From an uncultured Bacteroidales bacterium (GTDB taxonomy: Bacteria; Bacteroidota; Bacteroidia; Bacteroidales; UBA932): 5,245 nt of DNA. The position numbers and the translations under genes were made by a program. The notes below the pieces were generated by a model. The model was given only the letters and a program-made list of their open reading frames with translations, had not been told where the DNA came from and did no database searches. Positions 1 through 5,245 of the stretch are shown piece after piece (the first letter of the stretch is position 1; the number at the start of each line of letters is the position of its first letter). The DNA lies in the NCBI GenBank assembly GCA_945912085.1, contig CAMEBJ010000101.1, forward strand, positions 1 to 5,245. Reading direction: 5' to 3'.

Positions 1-1353
1 GAGTACATCTACATCGGTGGTGACGAATGTCCGAAAACCAGATGGGCCGACTGCCCTAAATGTCAGGCCAGAATCAGACAACTCGGACTCAAGGACGATG
101 AGAAATTCCAGGCTGAGCACTATCTCCAGAGCTATGTGACCGCACGAATCGAGAAGTACCTCAACGGAAAGGGACGCCAGATCATCGGCTGGGACGAGAT
201 TCTTGAAGGCGAACTCTCTCCTAATGCTACCGTAATGTCGTGGAGAGGAAGTGAAGGCGGTATTGCCGCAGCAAAGGCCGGACATGATGCAATTATGACT
301 CCGCACACCCATTTCTACTTCGATTACTATCAGTCAAACGACACGGCAAACGAGCCTCTTGCCATCGGAGGATATCTTCCTATTGAGACAGTTTACAACT
401 ACGAACCGTTCACTGATGAGATGGACGAGAATGCCCGCGCACACATCAAGGGAGTGCAGGCAAATGTCTGGACAGAGTACATCTCCACGAAAGAGCATCT
501 GGAGTATATGATTCTTCCTCGTGCCGCAGCTCTTGCCGAAGTTCAGTGGACCCTCCCTCAGAACAAGGACCTCAACCGTTTCCTCTCCGACATGGGAAGG
601 GCAGCAAAGATGTATGACACAATGGGTTACAACTATGCAAAGACCGTTTTCGAGGTTCTGAGCAACGTAAAAGTGAATGAAGCCGCCCGCTGCGTTGAAG
701 TCAGGCTTACCACCGTTGACAATGCCACGGTAAGGTACACCACCGACGGGAGCGAACCGACCTCAGAGTCTGCCATCTGTCCGAAAGTCATCAAGGTGAC
801 AAAGGGTTGCACAATCAAGGCCGCCGCCTTCCGGGAGAAAGGGCAGACCCGCACCATCACCCTCAATTTCAAGGACAACAAGGCTCTTGCAAGACCGGTG
901 GTCCTCAACACCGAGCCTATGGGCAAGTACAAATATGATGCTCCAGAGTCACTGGTTGACGGTCTGCCAGGTTCAAAAGTTTACACGTCAGGAGAATGGG
1001 CCGGCTGGTACGGCACTCCTGTGGACCTGACAATCGAGATGGACGGAAAAACGGAATATTCAAGCGTCGAAGTGTCAGCCCTGACAAACAAGGGTGACTA
1101 CATCTTCAATCCGCTTGACCTGGTGGTTTCCGTCTCAGATGACAACAGGGAGTTCACCGAGGTGGCACGCGCGGAGTATCAGCCGGAAGGTCCTGAGATT
1201 CAGGACGGTGTGAAGGAGTACAAGGTTACTTTCCCTCAGACAAGTGCGAAATACATCCACGTGAGCGCAAAGACAGTGGCATCCATTCCTGAATGGCACG
1301 GAGCACGCGGTCGCAAAGGCTTCTGCTTTGTCAGCGAGGTCATTGTCCTTTAG
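1..1353 (+). CDS. GH20 beta-N-acetylhexosaminidase, C-terminal part (5' end outside window)
   Basis: The frame is open from base 1 to a TAG at 1351-1353 and gives 450 residues. The GTG at 136 is an internal Val codon, not a start. Family knowledge: GH20 enzymes remove terminal beta-linked GlcNAc or GalNAc from glycans by substrate-assisted catalysis. Seen: the GGDE motif at fragment residues 6-9, with the catalytic Asp-Glu pair at 8-9; the sugar-pocket residues in GWDEI (62-66), MSWRG (79-83), YFDYYQ (106-111), VWTEY (156-160) and the barrel-end AEVQW (179-183). A chitobiase/hexosaminidase C-terminal beta-domain (about 225-290) carries VRYTTDGSEPT. The last ~150 residues resemble an F5/8 type C (discoidin-like) carbohydrate-binding domain. 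Bacteroides homologues of this architecture are usually about 650-770 residues, so the missing left part should hold the signal peptide, the GH20b domain and the first half of the barrel. The enzyme is probably periplasmic or on the surface. It is convergent with the genes to its right, so it is not in their operon. Confidence 0.93.
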   Translation, partial: EYIYIGGDECPKTRWADCPKCQARIRQLGLKDDEKFQAEHYLQSYVTARIEKYLNGKGRQIIGWDEILEGELSPNATVMSWRGSEGGIAAAKAGHDAIMTPHTHFYFDYYQSNDTANEPLAIGGYLPIETVYNYEPFTDEMDENARAHIKGVQANVWTEYISTKEHLEYMILPRAAALAEVQWTLPQNKDLNRFLSDMGRAAKMYDTMGYNYAKTVFEVLSNVKVNEAARCVEVRLTTVDNATVRYTTDGSEPTSESAICPKVIKVTKGCTIKAAAFREKGQTRTITLNFKDNKALARPVVLNTEPMGKYKYDAPESLVDGLPGSKVYTSGEWAGWYGTPVDLTIEMDGKTEYSSVEVSALTNKGDYIFNPLDLVVSVSDDNREFTEVARAEYQPEGPEIQDGVKEYKVTFPQTSAKYIHVSAKTVASIPEWHGARGRKGFCFVSEVIVL

Positions 1354-1379
1354 GACTTTGATTCAAGTATGAATCGAAG

Positions 1380-1406
1380 AAGCCCGGCTGGATTCCAGTC
1401 GGGCTT
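1380..1406 (+). terminator. Intrinsic terminator after the GH20 gene, possibly bidirectional
   Basis: A 12-bp stem pairs 1380-1391 with 1395-1406. It contains one G-T wobble (1387/1399) and a 3-base ATT loop, and its base is AAGCCCG/CGGGCTT. On the plus strand it is followed by TCTTTAT, a short T-rich tail, 27 bases after the GH20 stop. On the minus strand the tail reads CTTCTTCG, so it could also end transcription of the DUF4465 gene, which stops 35 bases away. Termination should be weaker in that direction. A smaller 6-bp inverted repeat (GATTCA/TGAATC, 1360-1375) lies just before it. Confidence 0.85.
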
Positions 1407-1440
1407 TCTTTATGGATTATCCTCAGTAGAAGGATTATGC

Positions 1441-2172
1441 TCAGTACTTCACGCTGATGGAAGCCACAAGGTTGTCAAGGCAGACGTATTTCGGAAAGCC
1501 TTCCTTGTTGGTGTCAAGGCTGAAATCCACCGCATCGATATTCCCCAACTTCGTCAAAGGCATCTGCTGCCAGGTTGTGTTGACGCTGTCCGGAGCAGCA
1601 CCTCCGTTCTGAGGGACCCTGTAATCGGCAAGGAACCACTCGGCCTTTCCGGTTTCCTTTCCGGCCAGATAGCCGGTAACGACGAGTTTCAGATAGTCTC
1701 CCTCGGTGAACTTGAACTGGGAATCCTTGGAAAGGATGCTCGAAACCACAAGAGAGGTGTTTCTCACATAGCAGAACTGCGGAGCGCAGGTTCCGTAATC
1801 AGCCTCAGTGAATGTCAACTGGCGTTCAGGTTTCTCAGCCGTGTCGTAGAAAATAGCGAAAGTGTTGTTCTCCGCACTCCCCGCAAAGACACTGAACGGG
1901 CTGACAGACAGGTTGATGGAAGAATCCTTCTTCATCGACATCCCGAATCCGCCAAGCAGCTCCGGAATTTCTCCTTCAGTCCTGGAACCGGAATAAAGCA
2001 GATATGTCCCGCTCTGGAAATCACTTTTCACATAGATGCTGTCAGTGAAATATTTTGCAGCATCGGCAAATTCAAAATTTGAAACAGTGGCAAAGGAACT
2101 CTCGTAATATGTGCCCTTGAAACAGGACACGGCCATCACAGCCATCACGGCAATGAACAATATCTTTTTCAT
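1441..2172 (-). CDS. DUF4465-family lipoprotein, putative ligand-binding
   Basis: 243 residues. The N-terminus is a lipoprotein signal: MKK, a hydrophobic run, then AVSC with the lipidated Cys at 17. The residues after it (FKGTYYES) lack the acidic cluster of the Bacteroidetes surface-export signal, so surface display is not assured. The C-terminal half has the DUF4465 pattern: LKLVVTGY (161-168), EWFLADYR (178-185), W201, LGNIDAVDFSLD (209-220) and CLDNL (231-235). It is predicted to be a beta-sandwich, and the length is usual for the family. Some DUF4465 proteins of gut Bacteroidetes are encoded with TonB-dependent transporters, and I recall cobamide-uptake loci among them, but nothing here fixes the ligand. 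The gene lies 59 bases after the metallophosphoesterase with its own candidate promoter, and no clear Shine-Dalgarno precedes the ATG. The family call is fairly firm; the function is unknown. Confidence 0.82.
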   Translation of the reverse strand: MKKILFIAVMAVMAVSCFKGTYYESSFATVSNFEFADAAKYFTDSIYVKSDFQSGTYLLYSGSRTEGEIPELLGGFGMSMKKDSSINLSVSPFSVFAGSAENNTFAIFYDTAEKPERQLTFTEADYGTCAPQFCYVRNTSLVVSSILSKDSQFKFTEGDYLKLVVTGYLAGKETGKAEWFLADYRVPQNGGAAPDSVNTTWQQMPLTKLGNIDAVDFSLDTNKEGFPKYVCLDNLVASISVKY

Positions 2173-2194
2173 TTCAACAAATTTTCAAAGTCCG

Positions 2195-2226
2195 CAAATA
2201 TACTTCTTTTTGTAGAAATATTCACA
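2195..2226 (-). promoter_or_regulatory. Candidate Bacteroides-type promoter for the DUF4465 gene
   Basis: On the minus strand TATATTTG (2202-2195) matches the Bacteroides -7 consensus TAnnTTTG exactly. Twenty bases upstream is TGTG (2226-2223), a three-of-four match to the -33 TTTG. The implied transcription start is near 2190, giving a leader of about 20 bases. The match is less complete than the promoter at 4579-4609, and AT-rich spacers give such boxes by chance, so read-through from the phosphatase genes remains a good alternative. Confidence 0.45.
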
Positions 2227-2231
2227 TTCTG

Positions 2232-3236
2232 TCAATCCAACTGGACAAATTTGCCTGTGGTTCCTGCGCAATCCAACCTGAGCGGATTGAGCCTGCGACC
2301 ATCCCTGAGTCTCACCCAGGTGTCCATGGCACCGTTCTCATTGAGCAGGATTACTCTCGCGCCATTGCTCAGGTGGCCATAGGTCGTCCCTCCCCCTGAG
2401 AACCTTCCGTAGGCCAGCATAATCCCCTGCCACATAACGCAGTAGTCATTGTCGTGGTCGTGCCCCACAAAGACAGCCCTGACATCCCCGCATTCCTTCA
2501 TCGCACTGAAAAAACCGGAATTGTGCTTAGGGCAGTAGCATTTCTCCATCCTTGTCCCGACAAGGTCGGCATCCTGGTCACCTGCCGCCAGGGCATATTC
2601 AGGGACAGGTATGTGGAAAAATGCCAGGGACGGCACAGGGGTTCCCCCGTTGAGCGCGGTGTAGTGCGCACTCCGGGCTCTGTAAGAGTCAATCTGCTCC
2701 CCGTTAATCCATTCATACTCATCTGTGTCCCACTTGTATGAGTGGGAATCGATGCAGTACAGCACGAAGGCAGGGCTTCCGTCGTCATTCCTCACACAAA
2801 GGTCAATGTCAGGCACGGGACCTCCATTCCTGTCGGGATGCAGATTTGACGGCAGCGTGCGGATCATGTCGTACAGCTGCTCATTCGTCGCATCAAACTC
2901 CCTGTCGTGATTCCCGAAACAGACATAGAAAGGCACTCCCGCCTGCGAGACAATCGAGACGACATCCCTCATCCCCTCAAGTGCGGGGGCACAGCAGGAG
3001 ACATCCCCCGTAAATATCACCAGGTCAGGCTTCTCGAAGCGCAGAACCTCTCTTATGCACTCAAGGGCTCCGTCCGACTTCGGGTCACCCTTGACATAAT
3101 GAACATCCGTGAACTGGACGATTTTGAACTGCCCCGCTTCGTTGAATTTCAGATCCCGCGAAGTGCCGTAAACAGGGAAAGCGAAGCCGGCAAGCAGTAC
3201 GACTGACAGGAAGACGACTGTAATGAGTTTTTTCAT
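2232..3236 (-). CDS. Secreted calcineurin-like metallophosphoesterase (Dcr2/PAP29-like)
   Basis: 334 residues. The signal peptide runs MKKLITVVFL...FPVYG with likely cleavage near residue 24, so the enzyme is periplasmic or secreted. The five metal-binding motifs of calcineurin-like phosphoesterases appear in order: TDVH (43-46), GD (77-78), GNHD (108-111), FFHIP (206-210, His208) and GHDH (258-261). The set is complete and the two-metal site should be functional. The overall pattern (FKIVQFTDVHY, PDLVIFTGDV) resembles the fungal Dcr2 and plant PAP29-type group. The residues after GD are VSCC, so the metal-ligand Tyr of true purple acid phosphatases (GDxxY) is absent. The expected reaction is hydrolysis of a phosphomonoester or phosphodiester, but the substrate cannot be read from sequence. 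The ATG comes three bases after the TGA of the upstream phosphatase (TGACGGATG) with no Shine-Dalgarno, which suggests translational coupling in one operon. Confidence 0.9.
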   Translation of the reverse strand: MKKLITVVFLSVVLLAGFAFPVYGTSRDLKFNEAGQFKIVQFTDVHYVKGDPKSDGALECIREVLRFEKPDLVIFTGDVSCCAPALEGMRDVVSIVSQAGVPFYVCFGNHDREFDATNEQLYDMIRTLPSNLHPDRNGGPVPDIDLCVRNDDGSPAFVLYCIDSHSYKWDTDEYEWINGEQIDSYRARSAHYTALNGGTPVPSLAFFHIPVPEYALAAGDQDADLVGTRMEKCYCPKHNSGFFSAMKECGDVRAVFVGHDHDNDYCVMWQGIMLAYGRFSGGGTTYGHLSNGARVILLNENGAMDTWVRLRDGRRLNPLRLDCAGTTGKFVQLD

Positions 3237-3239
3237 CCG

Positions 3240-4520
3240 TCAGATTTTTGACACAAGAAACTCCCTCAGATCCGACCACCTGTAATACGGACCGACAGCG
3301 GGGTCAAGACCTTCCAGCGTGGTTTCCTGCTCATTGTAAAGCAGTTTCACGAGCACATCCCCCTTCTTTGAACGGTAGAAGACCATCTGGAGATTTGAAG
3401 CCATCGGAATCTGGTCGCAAGTTACCCAATGTTCCCAGCTCCCGTCGGAAGGACAACGGTATGAAACACCGCTGACTCCCATCAGGCAGGCCAGAGGGAG
3501 CAGGCCGGTGTCGTGACCGAACCGCAAATCGGCCGCCCTCCTGCTGTCCGGAGCCAGAGCCGCATCGGCCTTTGCAACAATGTCGGCCAGCAGGTCATCC
3601 GCCTGCCTGACATTCTTGTCCCCGAACTCCTGCGAATTTGCATATCTGTAATACATTCTGGCGCTGGTAACTTCAGCCTGGCTGACCAGCTCGTCAAGGT
3701 CAAAATAATGCATCAGGTCAATCCCGAGAAAATCCAGGTCCGGACATATTGCCGCAGACATATAGAGAGACTGCATGAACTTCGATGCGGAAGGAATGCT
3801 CTCGCGGGCCTTTACCGGATCCCGGAACAACGAACGGAACATTTTTTCCGAGCCGCAGATTGCTTTCCGGAGAGAATCCTGGAAAACCTTGACAGCTGCC
3901 GAAACTTCCTCGCGATGTTCCGCATCCTTCATTATGTACTCAAAATGCCTCTGGCTGGAGAAATACTCAAACTCAAGGGAAGGATGCAACGCAGCAAGGG
4001 ACTGGGTAAAATTCGCCATCGAGACGATGCAGCGCGGGATTATACTTGCCACACTCTCCACCTCCAGGCGCTCCCGGGAGCGGAACACCTCCGGGAACCG
4101 TGCCGACATCCTGCGTGCAATCTCTTGATGTTCACGTCCTCCAAGCGGGCTCAGAGCACCATCCATCTTCTCGCTCGCCTGTGCCACAGCCCTGACATCC
4201 TTCAAAAGCGCAAGGCCCTCCTCAGTGAGGTTTCCCTCCGCTTCAGCGGCAGTCAAGGCACCAAGGGCAGCCTTGAAATAGTTATAATCAGTGTGATACC
4301 TCGATCCGTGCCTCCCGAAATGAGACACGTAAAAAGGTTTGTAACCCTTCGGTGCCGGAGTATCTTCCAGACTTCCGTGAAAATAGGGATGGTAAACCCC
4401 GCAAGCCAGGGACCTGTCCTGCGCAACCCTTTCCCTGAATGTCTGTGCCGAGACACAGACACAACCCCAAAACATCAGGACTGCCGCACAGACAGTCCAT
4501 TTCAATATTACCTTGACCAT
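3240..4520 (-). CDS. Secreted histidine-acid phosphatase (branch 2, phytase/MINPP-like)
   Basis: 426 residues. The signal peptide MVKVILKW...VCVSA probably ends at residue 25. Cys20 in FWGC is a poor lipobox because Trp is at -2, so signal peptidase I cleavage is favoured. The catalytic RHGSRYH is at 70-76, with His71 the expected phospho-acceptor. Other supports are LSPLGGREH (123-131), Arg163 in PRCIVSM, and GHDTGLLPL (335-343), where His336-Asp337 is the HD proton-donor pair. Family members dephosphorylate phytate, inositol polyphosphates or sugar phosphates. The length is close to that of Bacteroides MINPP-type enzymes, but those carry HAE rather than HD, so inositol phosphate is only one candidate substrate. 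The chosen ATG is supported by GGAAAA about ten bases upstream (4536-4531), a hairpin leader and a strong promoter. The metallophosphoesterase follows after three bases, so this looks like the first gene of an operon of two or three genes. Confidence 0.91.
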   Translation of the reverse strand: MVKVILKWTVCAAVLMFWGCVCVSAQTFRERVAQDRSLACGVYHPYFHGSLEDTPAPKGYKPFYVSHFGRHGSRYHTDYNYFKAALGALTAAEAEGNLTEEGLALLKDVRAVAQASEKMDGALSPLGGREHQEIARRMSARFPEVFRSRERLEVESVASIIPRCIVSMANFTQSLAALHPSLEFEYFSSQRHFEYIMKDAEHREEVSAAVKVFQDSLRKAICGSEKMFRSLFRDPVKARESIPSASKFMQSLYMSAAICPDLDFLGIDLMHYFDLDELVSQAEVTSARMYYRYANSQEFGDKNVRQADDLLADIVAKADAALAPDSRRAADLRFGHDTGLLPLACLMGVSGVSYRCPSDGSWEHWVTCDQIPMASNLQMVFYRSKKGDVLVKLLYNEQETTLEGLDPAVGPYYRWSDLREFLVSKI

Positions 4521-4536
4521 AAATATTTAATTTTCC

Positions 4537-4566
4537 ACTGAAGTTTCGCAAATGCGAAACTTCAGT
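4537..4566 (-). repeat. Perfect 14-bp inverted repeat in the 5' leader of the phosphatase operon
   Basis: The arms ACTGAAGTTTCGCA (4537-4550) and TGCGAAACTTCAGT (4553-4566) are exact reverse complements around a two-base AA centre. In RNA the stem would close with a loop of about four bases. It begins roughly 6-10 bases after the predicted transcription start and ends 16 bases before the ATG, directly against the GGAAAA ribosome-binding region. No T-run follows on either strand, so it is not a standard intrinsic terminator, although it could partly end transcripts from the receptor gene. Possible roles are a dyad operator for a repressor, a 5'-end mRNA-stabilising hairpin, or a dispersed palindromic repeat. 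I see no second copy in the window. Confidence 0.8.
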
Positions 4567-4578
4567 TATCTATCTATG

Positions 4579-4609
4579 CAAAGATAATTGAATTTGCGGT
4601 CTTGACAAA
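4579..4609 (-). promoter_or_regulatory. Bacteroides-type promoter for the phosphatase operon
   Basis: On the minus strand TTTG (4609-4606) and TATCTTTG (4586-4579) are separated by exactly 19 bases. This matches the Bacteroidetes sigma-ABfr consensus (TTTG, about 19-21 bases, TAnnTTTG) at every fixed position. The predicted start is about 4572-4576, giving a leader of about 55 bases that contains the inverted repeat at 4537-4566. It lies 54 bases or more past the receptor stop codon, so the phosphatases can be transcribed independently of the receptor gene. Confidence 0.8.
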
Positions 4610-4663
4610 AACTTGCACCGGAAAGATTATTCATAGATGATGCTGGCTAATTTTTGAAGATTC

Positions 4664-5245
4664 CTAAAGACTGAGACGGACACCGAAGGAGAAGGTCCTG
4701 CCGAAACCCCAGTAGCCGGTGAATGAAGCAAGGTCATGGTCTGCACCGTCCTTGCCGCGCTCAATGTACATAGTGTCGAGAAGGTTGGAGGCACCGGCAA
4801 AAATTGTCAGGCCGGGATCCAGACGCCGTTTTGGAGTGTGTGTCCAGGAAACAGTAGCCCCGAGCAGATGGCAAGACGGAAACCGGTAGGCAGTCCTTCG
4901 GCCATCCGGGTCGGTTCTCGTGGCCGGGTCGAAGTCGGCATACATCCTGTCGTTGAACTTCCAGTCCACAGCCACCCTGAAACCTCCCGGGATGTCGATG
5001 TCAAGATCCGCGCCCACCTGTGTCTGGGGAGCATCCCCCACGGGAAGCCCTGCACAATAGACATTAACCTTGCCCAGTTCAAGACCCGAGTAGTCATCGT
5101 AGATGCTTGCCTGAACGTCATTCTGCCATCTCCAACTGCCGATTGACGCGAATGCACTGATTTTCAACCAGTCGGTGAACCTGTGGAAGACTTCGGCCTC
5201 GATTCCGCAATGGAATGCGTTCAGACCAGTCACCATATATTTCAC
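4664..5245 (-). CDS. TonB-dependent outer-membrane receptor, C-terminal part (5' end outside window)
   Basis: The frame is open to the right edge; the GTG at 5245-5243 is an internal Val codon. The 193 residues seen are the end of a TonB-dependent receptor beta-barrel. Supporting patterns are GLNAFHCGIEAE (7-18) and IGSWRWQNDV (about 35-44), as in the Bacteroidetes receptors with an IGDWKW-like strand, then GLPVGDAPQT, FNDRMYADFDP, SNLLDTMYI and the closing FGRTFSFGVRL. Alternating aromatic and polar strands fit amphipathic barrel segments. The plug, TonB box and any carboxypeptidase-like N-terminal domain lie outside the window. The last residue is Leu, whereas outer-membrane barrels usually end in an aromatic residue, mostly Phe. 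The substrate cannot be inferred from this part, and the fragment is not specifically BtuB-like or SusC-like. It lies upstream of the phosphatase operon on the same strand with a promoter in between, so joint function is plausible but unproven. No clear terminator follows it. Confidence 0.88.
   Translation of the reverse strand: MKYMVTGLNAFHCGIEAEVFHRFTDWLKISAFASIGSWRWQNDVQASIYDDYSGLELGKVNVYCAGLPVGDAPQTQVGADLDIDIPGGFRVAVDWKFNDRMYADFDPATRTDPDGRRTAYRFPSCHLLGATVSWTHTPKRRLDPGLTIFAGASNLLDTMYIERGKDGADHDLASFTGYWGFGRTFSFGVRLSL

Noticed and set aside
136..138. GTG as a possible start of the GH20 gene.
   Set aside because: The frame is open back to base 1 and encodes the essential GGDE catalytic motif upstream, so this is an internal Val codon.
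1414..1438. A direct repeat of GGATTAT (1414-1420 and 1432-1438).
   Set aside because: Seven bases in an AT-rich spacer with only two copies is within chance expectation and shows no further structure.
1369..2082. A 237-codon open frame on the plus strand opposite the DUF4465 gene.
   Set aside because: Its start lies just before the GH20 terminator stem, so its first codons run through the hairpin. It has no domain, and the opposite strand encodes a clear lipoprotein.
3513..4541. A 342-codon open frame on the plus strand opposite the histidine-acid phosphatase.
   Set aside because: The minus-strand frame has a signal peptide, complete catalytic motifs, a promoter and a coupled downstream gene. 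The plus-strand translation shows no recognisable domain, so it is an antisense shadow.
4537..4566. A dif-like or Xer recombination site, because TTTCGCA resembles part of a XerC arm.
   Set aside because: The element is a perfect symmetric dyad with a two-base centre. It lacks the two different 11-bp arms and 6-bp spacer of dif, so the resemblance is limited to a short heptamer.
4521..4663. A cobalamin or other riboswitch between the receptor gene and the phosphatase gene.
   Set aside because: The predicted leader is only about 55 bases and is mostly one simple hairpin. It is too short for a B12 aptamer, and no known conserved aptamer core is visible.
1..5245. Insertion sequences, tRNA or rRNA genes, CRISPR arrays or phage genes.
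   Set aside because: No transposase-like or integrase-like protein, no regularly spaced repeats and no RNA-gene signatures were seen on either strand; nearly the whole window is accounted for by five genes.

Overview
The window looks like chromosomal DNA of a Bacteroidales bacterium. The evidence is the set of gene families (a Bacteroides-type GH20 enzyme with C-terminal accessory domains, a DUF4465 lipoprotein and a TonB-dependent receptor), weak or absent Shine-Dalgarno sequences, and two promoter-like sites of the Bacteroides type (TTTG, then TAnnTTTG). Base composition is moderate, roughly half GC, so a gut Bacteroidales lineage other than classical low-GC Bacteroides is plausible. The genus cannot be fixed from the sequence.

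Layout. Bases 1-1353 (+) encode the C-terminal 450 residues of a GH20 beta-N-acetylhexosaminidase whose start lies to the left of the window. A strong hairpin terminator (1380-1406) separates it from a convergent minus-strand block. In transcription order that block holds the C-terminal 193 residues of a TonB-dependent outer-membrane receptor (5245-4664), a 143-base intergenic region, a secreted histidine-acid phosphatase (4520-3240), a secreted calcineurin-like metallophosphoesterase (3236-2232, three bases downstream), and a small DUF4465 lipoprotein (2172-1441). No stretch of 300 bases lacks a gene.

The 143-base region upstream of the phosphatase is the most structured non-coding part. It has a consensus-quality minus-strand promoter (TTTG, 19 bases, TATCTTTG). 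A few bases downstream of the expected transcription start is a perfect 14-bp inverted repeat with a two-base centre, immediately followed by the ribosome-binding region. The two phosphatases are probably translated from one mRNA starting there. The DUF4465 gene may be read through from it, but a second TATATTTG box just upstream suggests it can also be transcribed alone.

Working model (inference): the block is a cell-envelope module in which two exported phosphatases hydrolyse phosphate esters in the periplasm or outside the cell, next to a TonB-dependent importer and a small lipoprotein that could capture a ligand. The substrate is unknown. The GH20 gene is convergently transcribed and probably belongs to a separate glycan-degradation unit. 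All the gene families are recognisable. The least explained elements are the 5'-leader hairpin/operator and the grouping of the two phosphatases with a DUF4465 lipoprotein.
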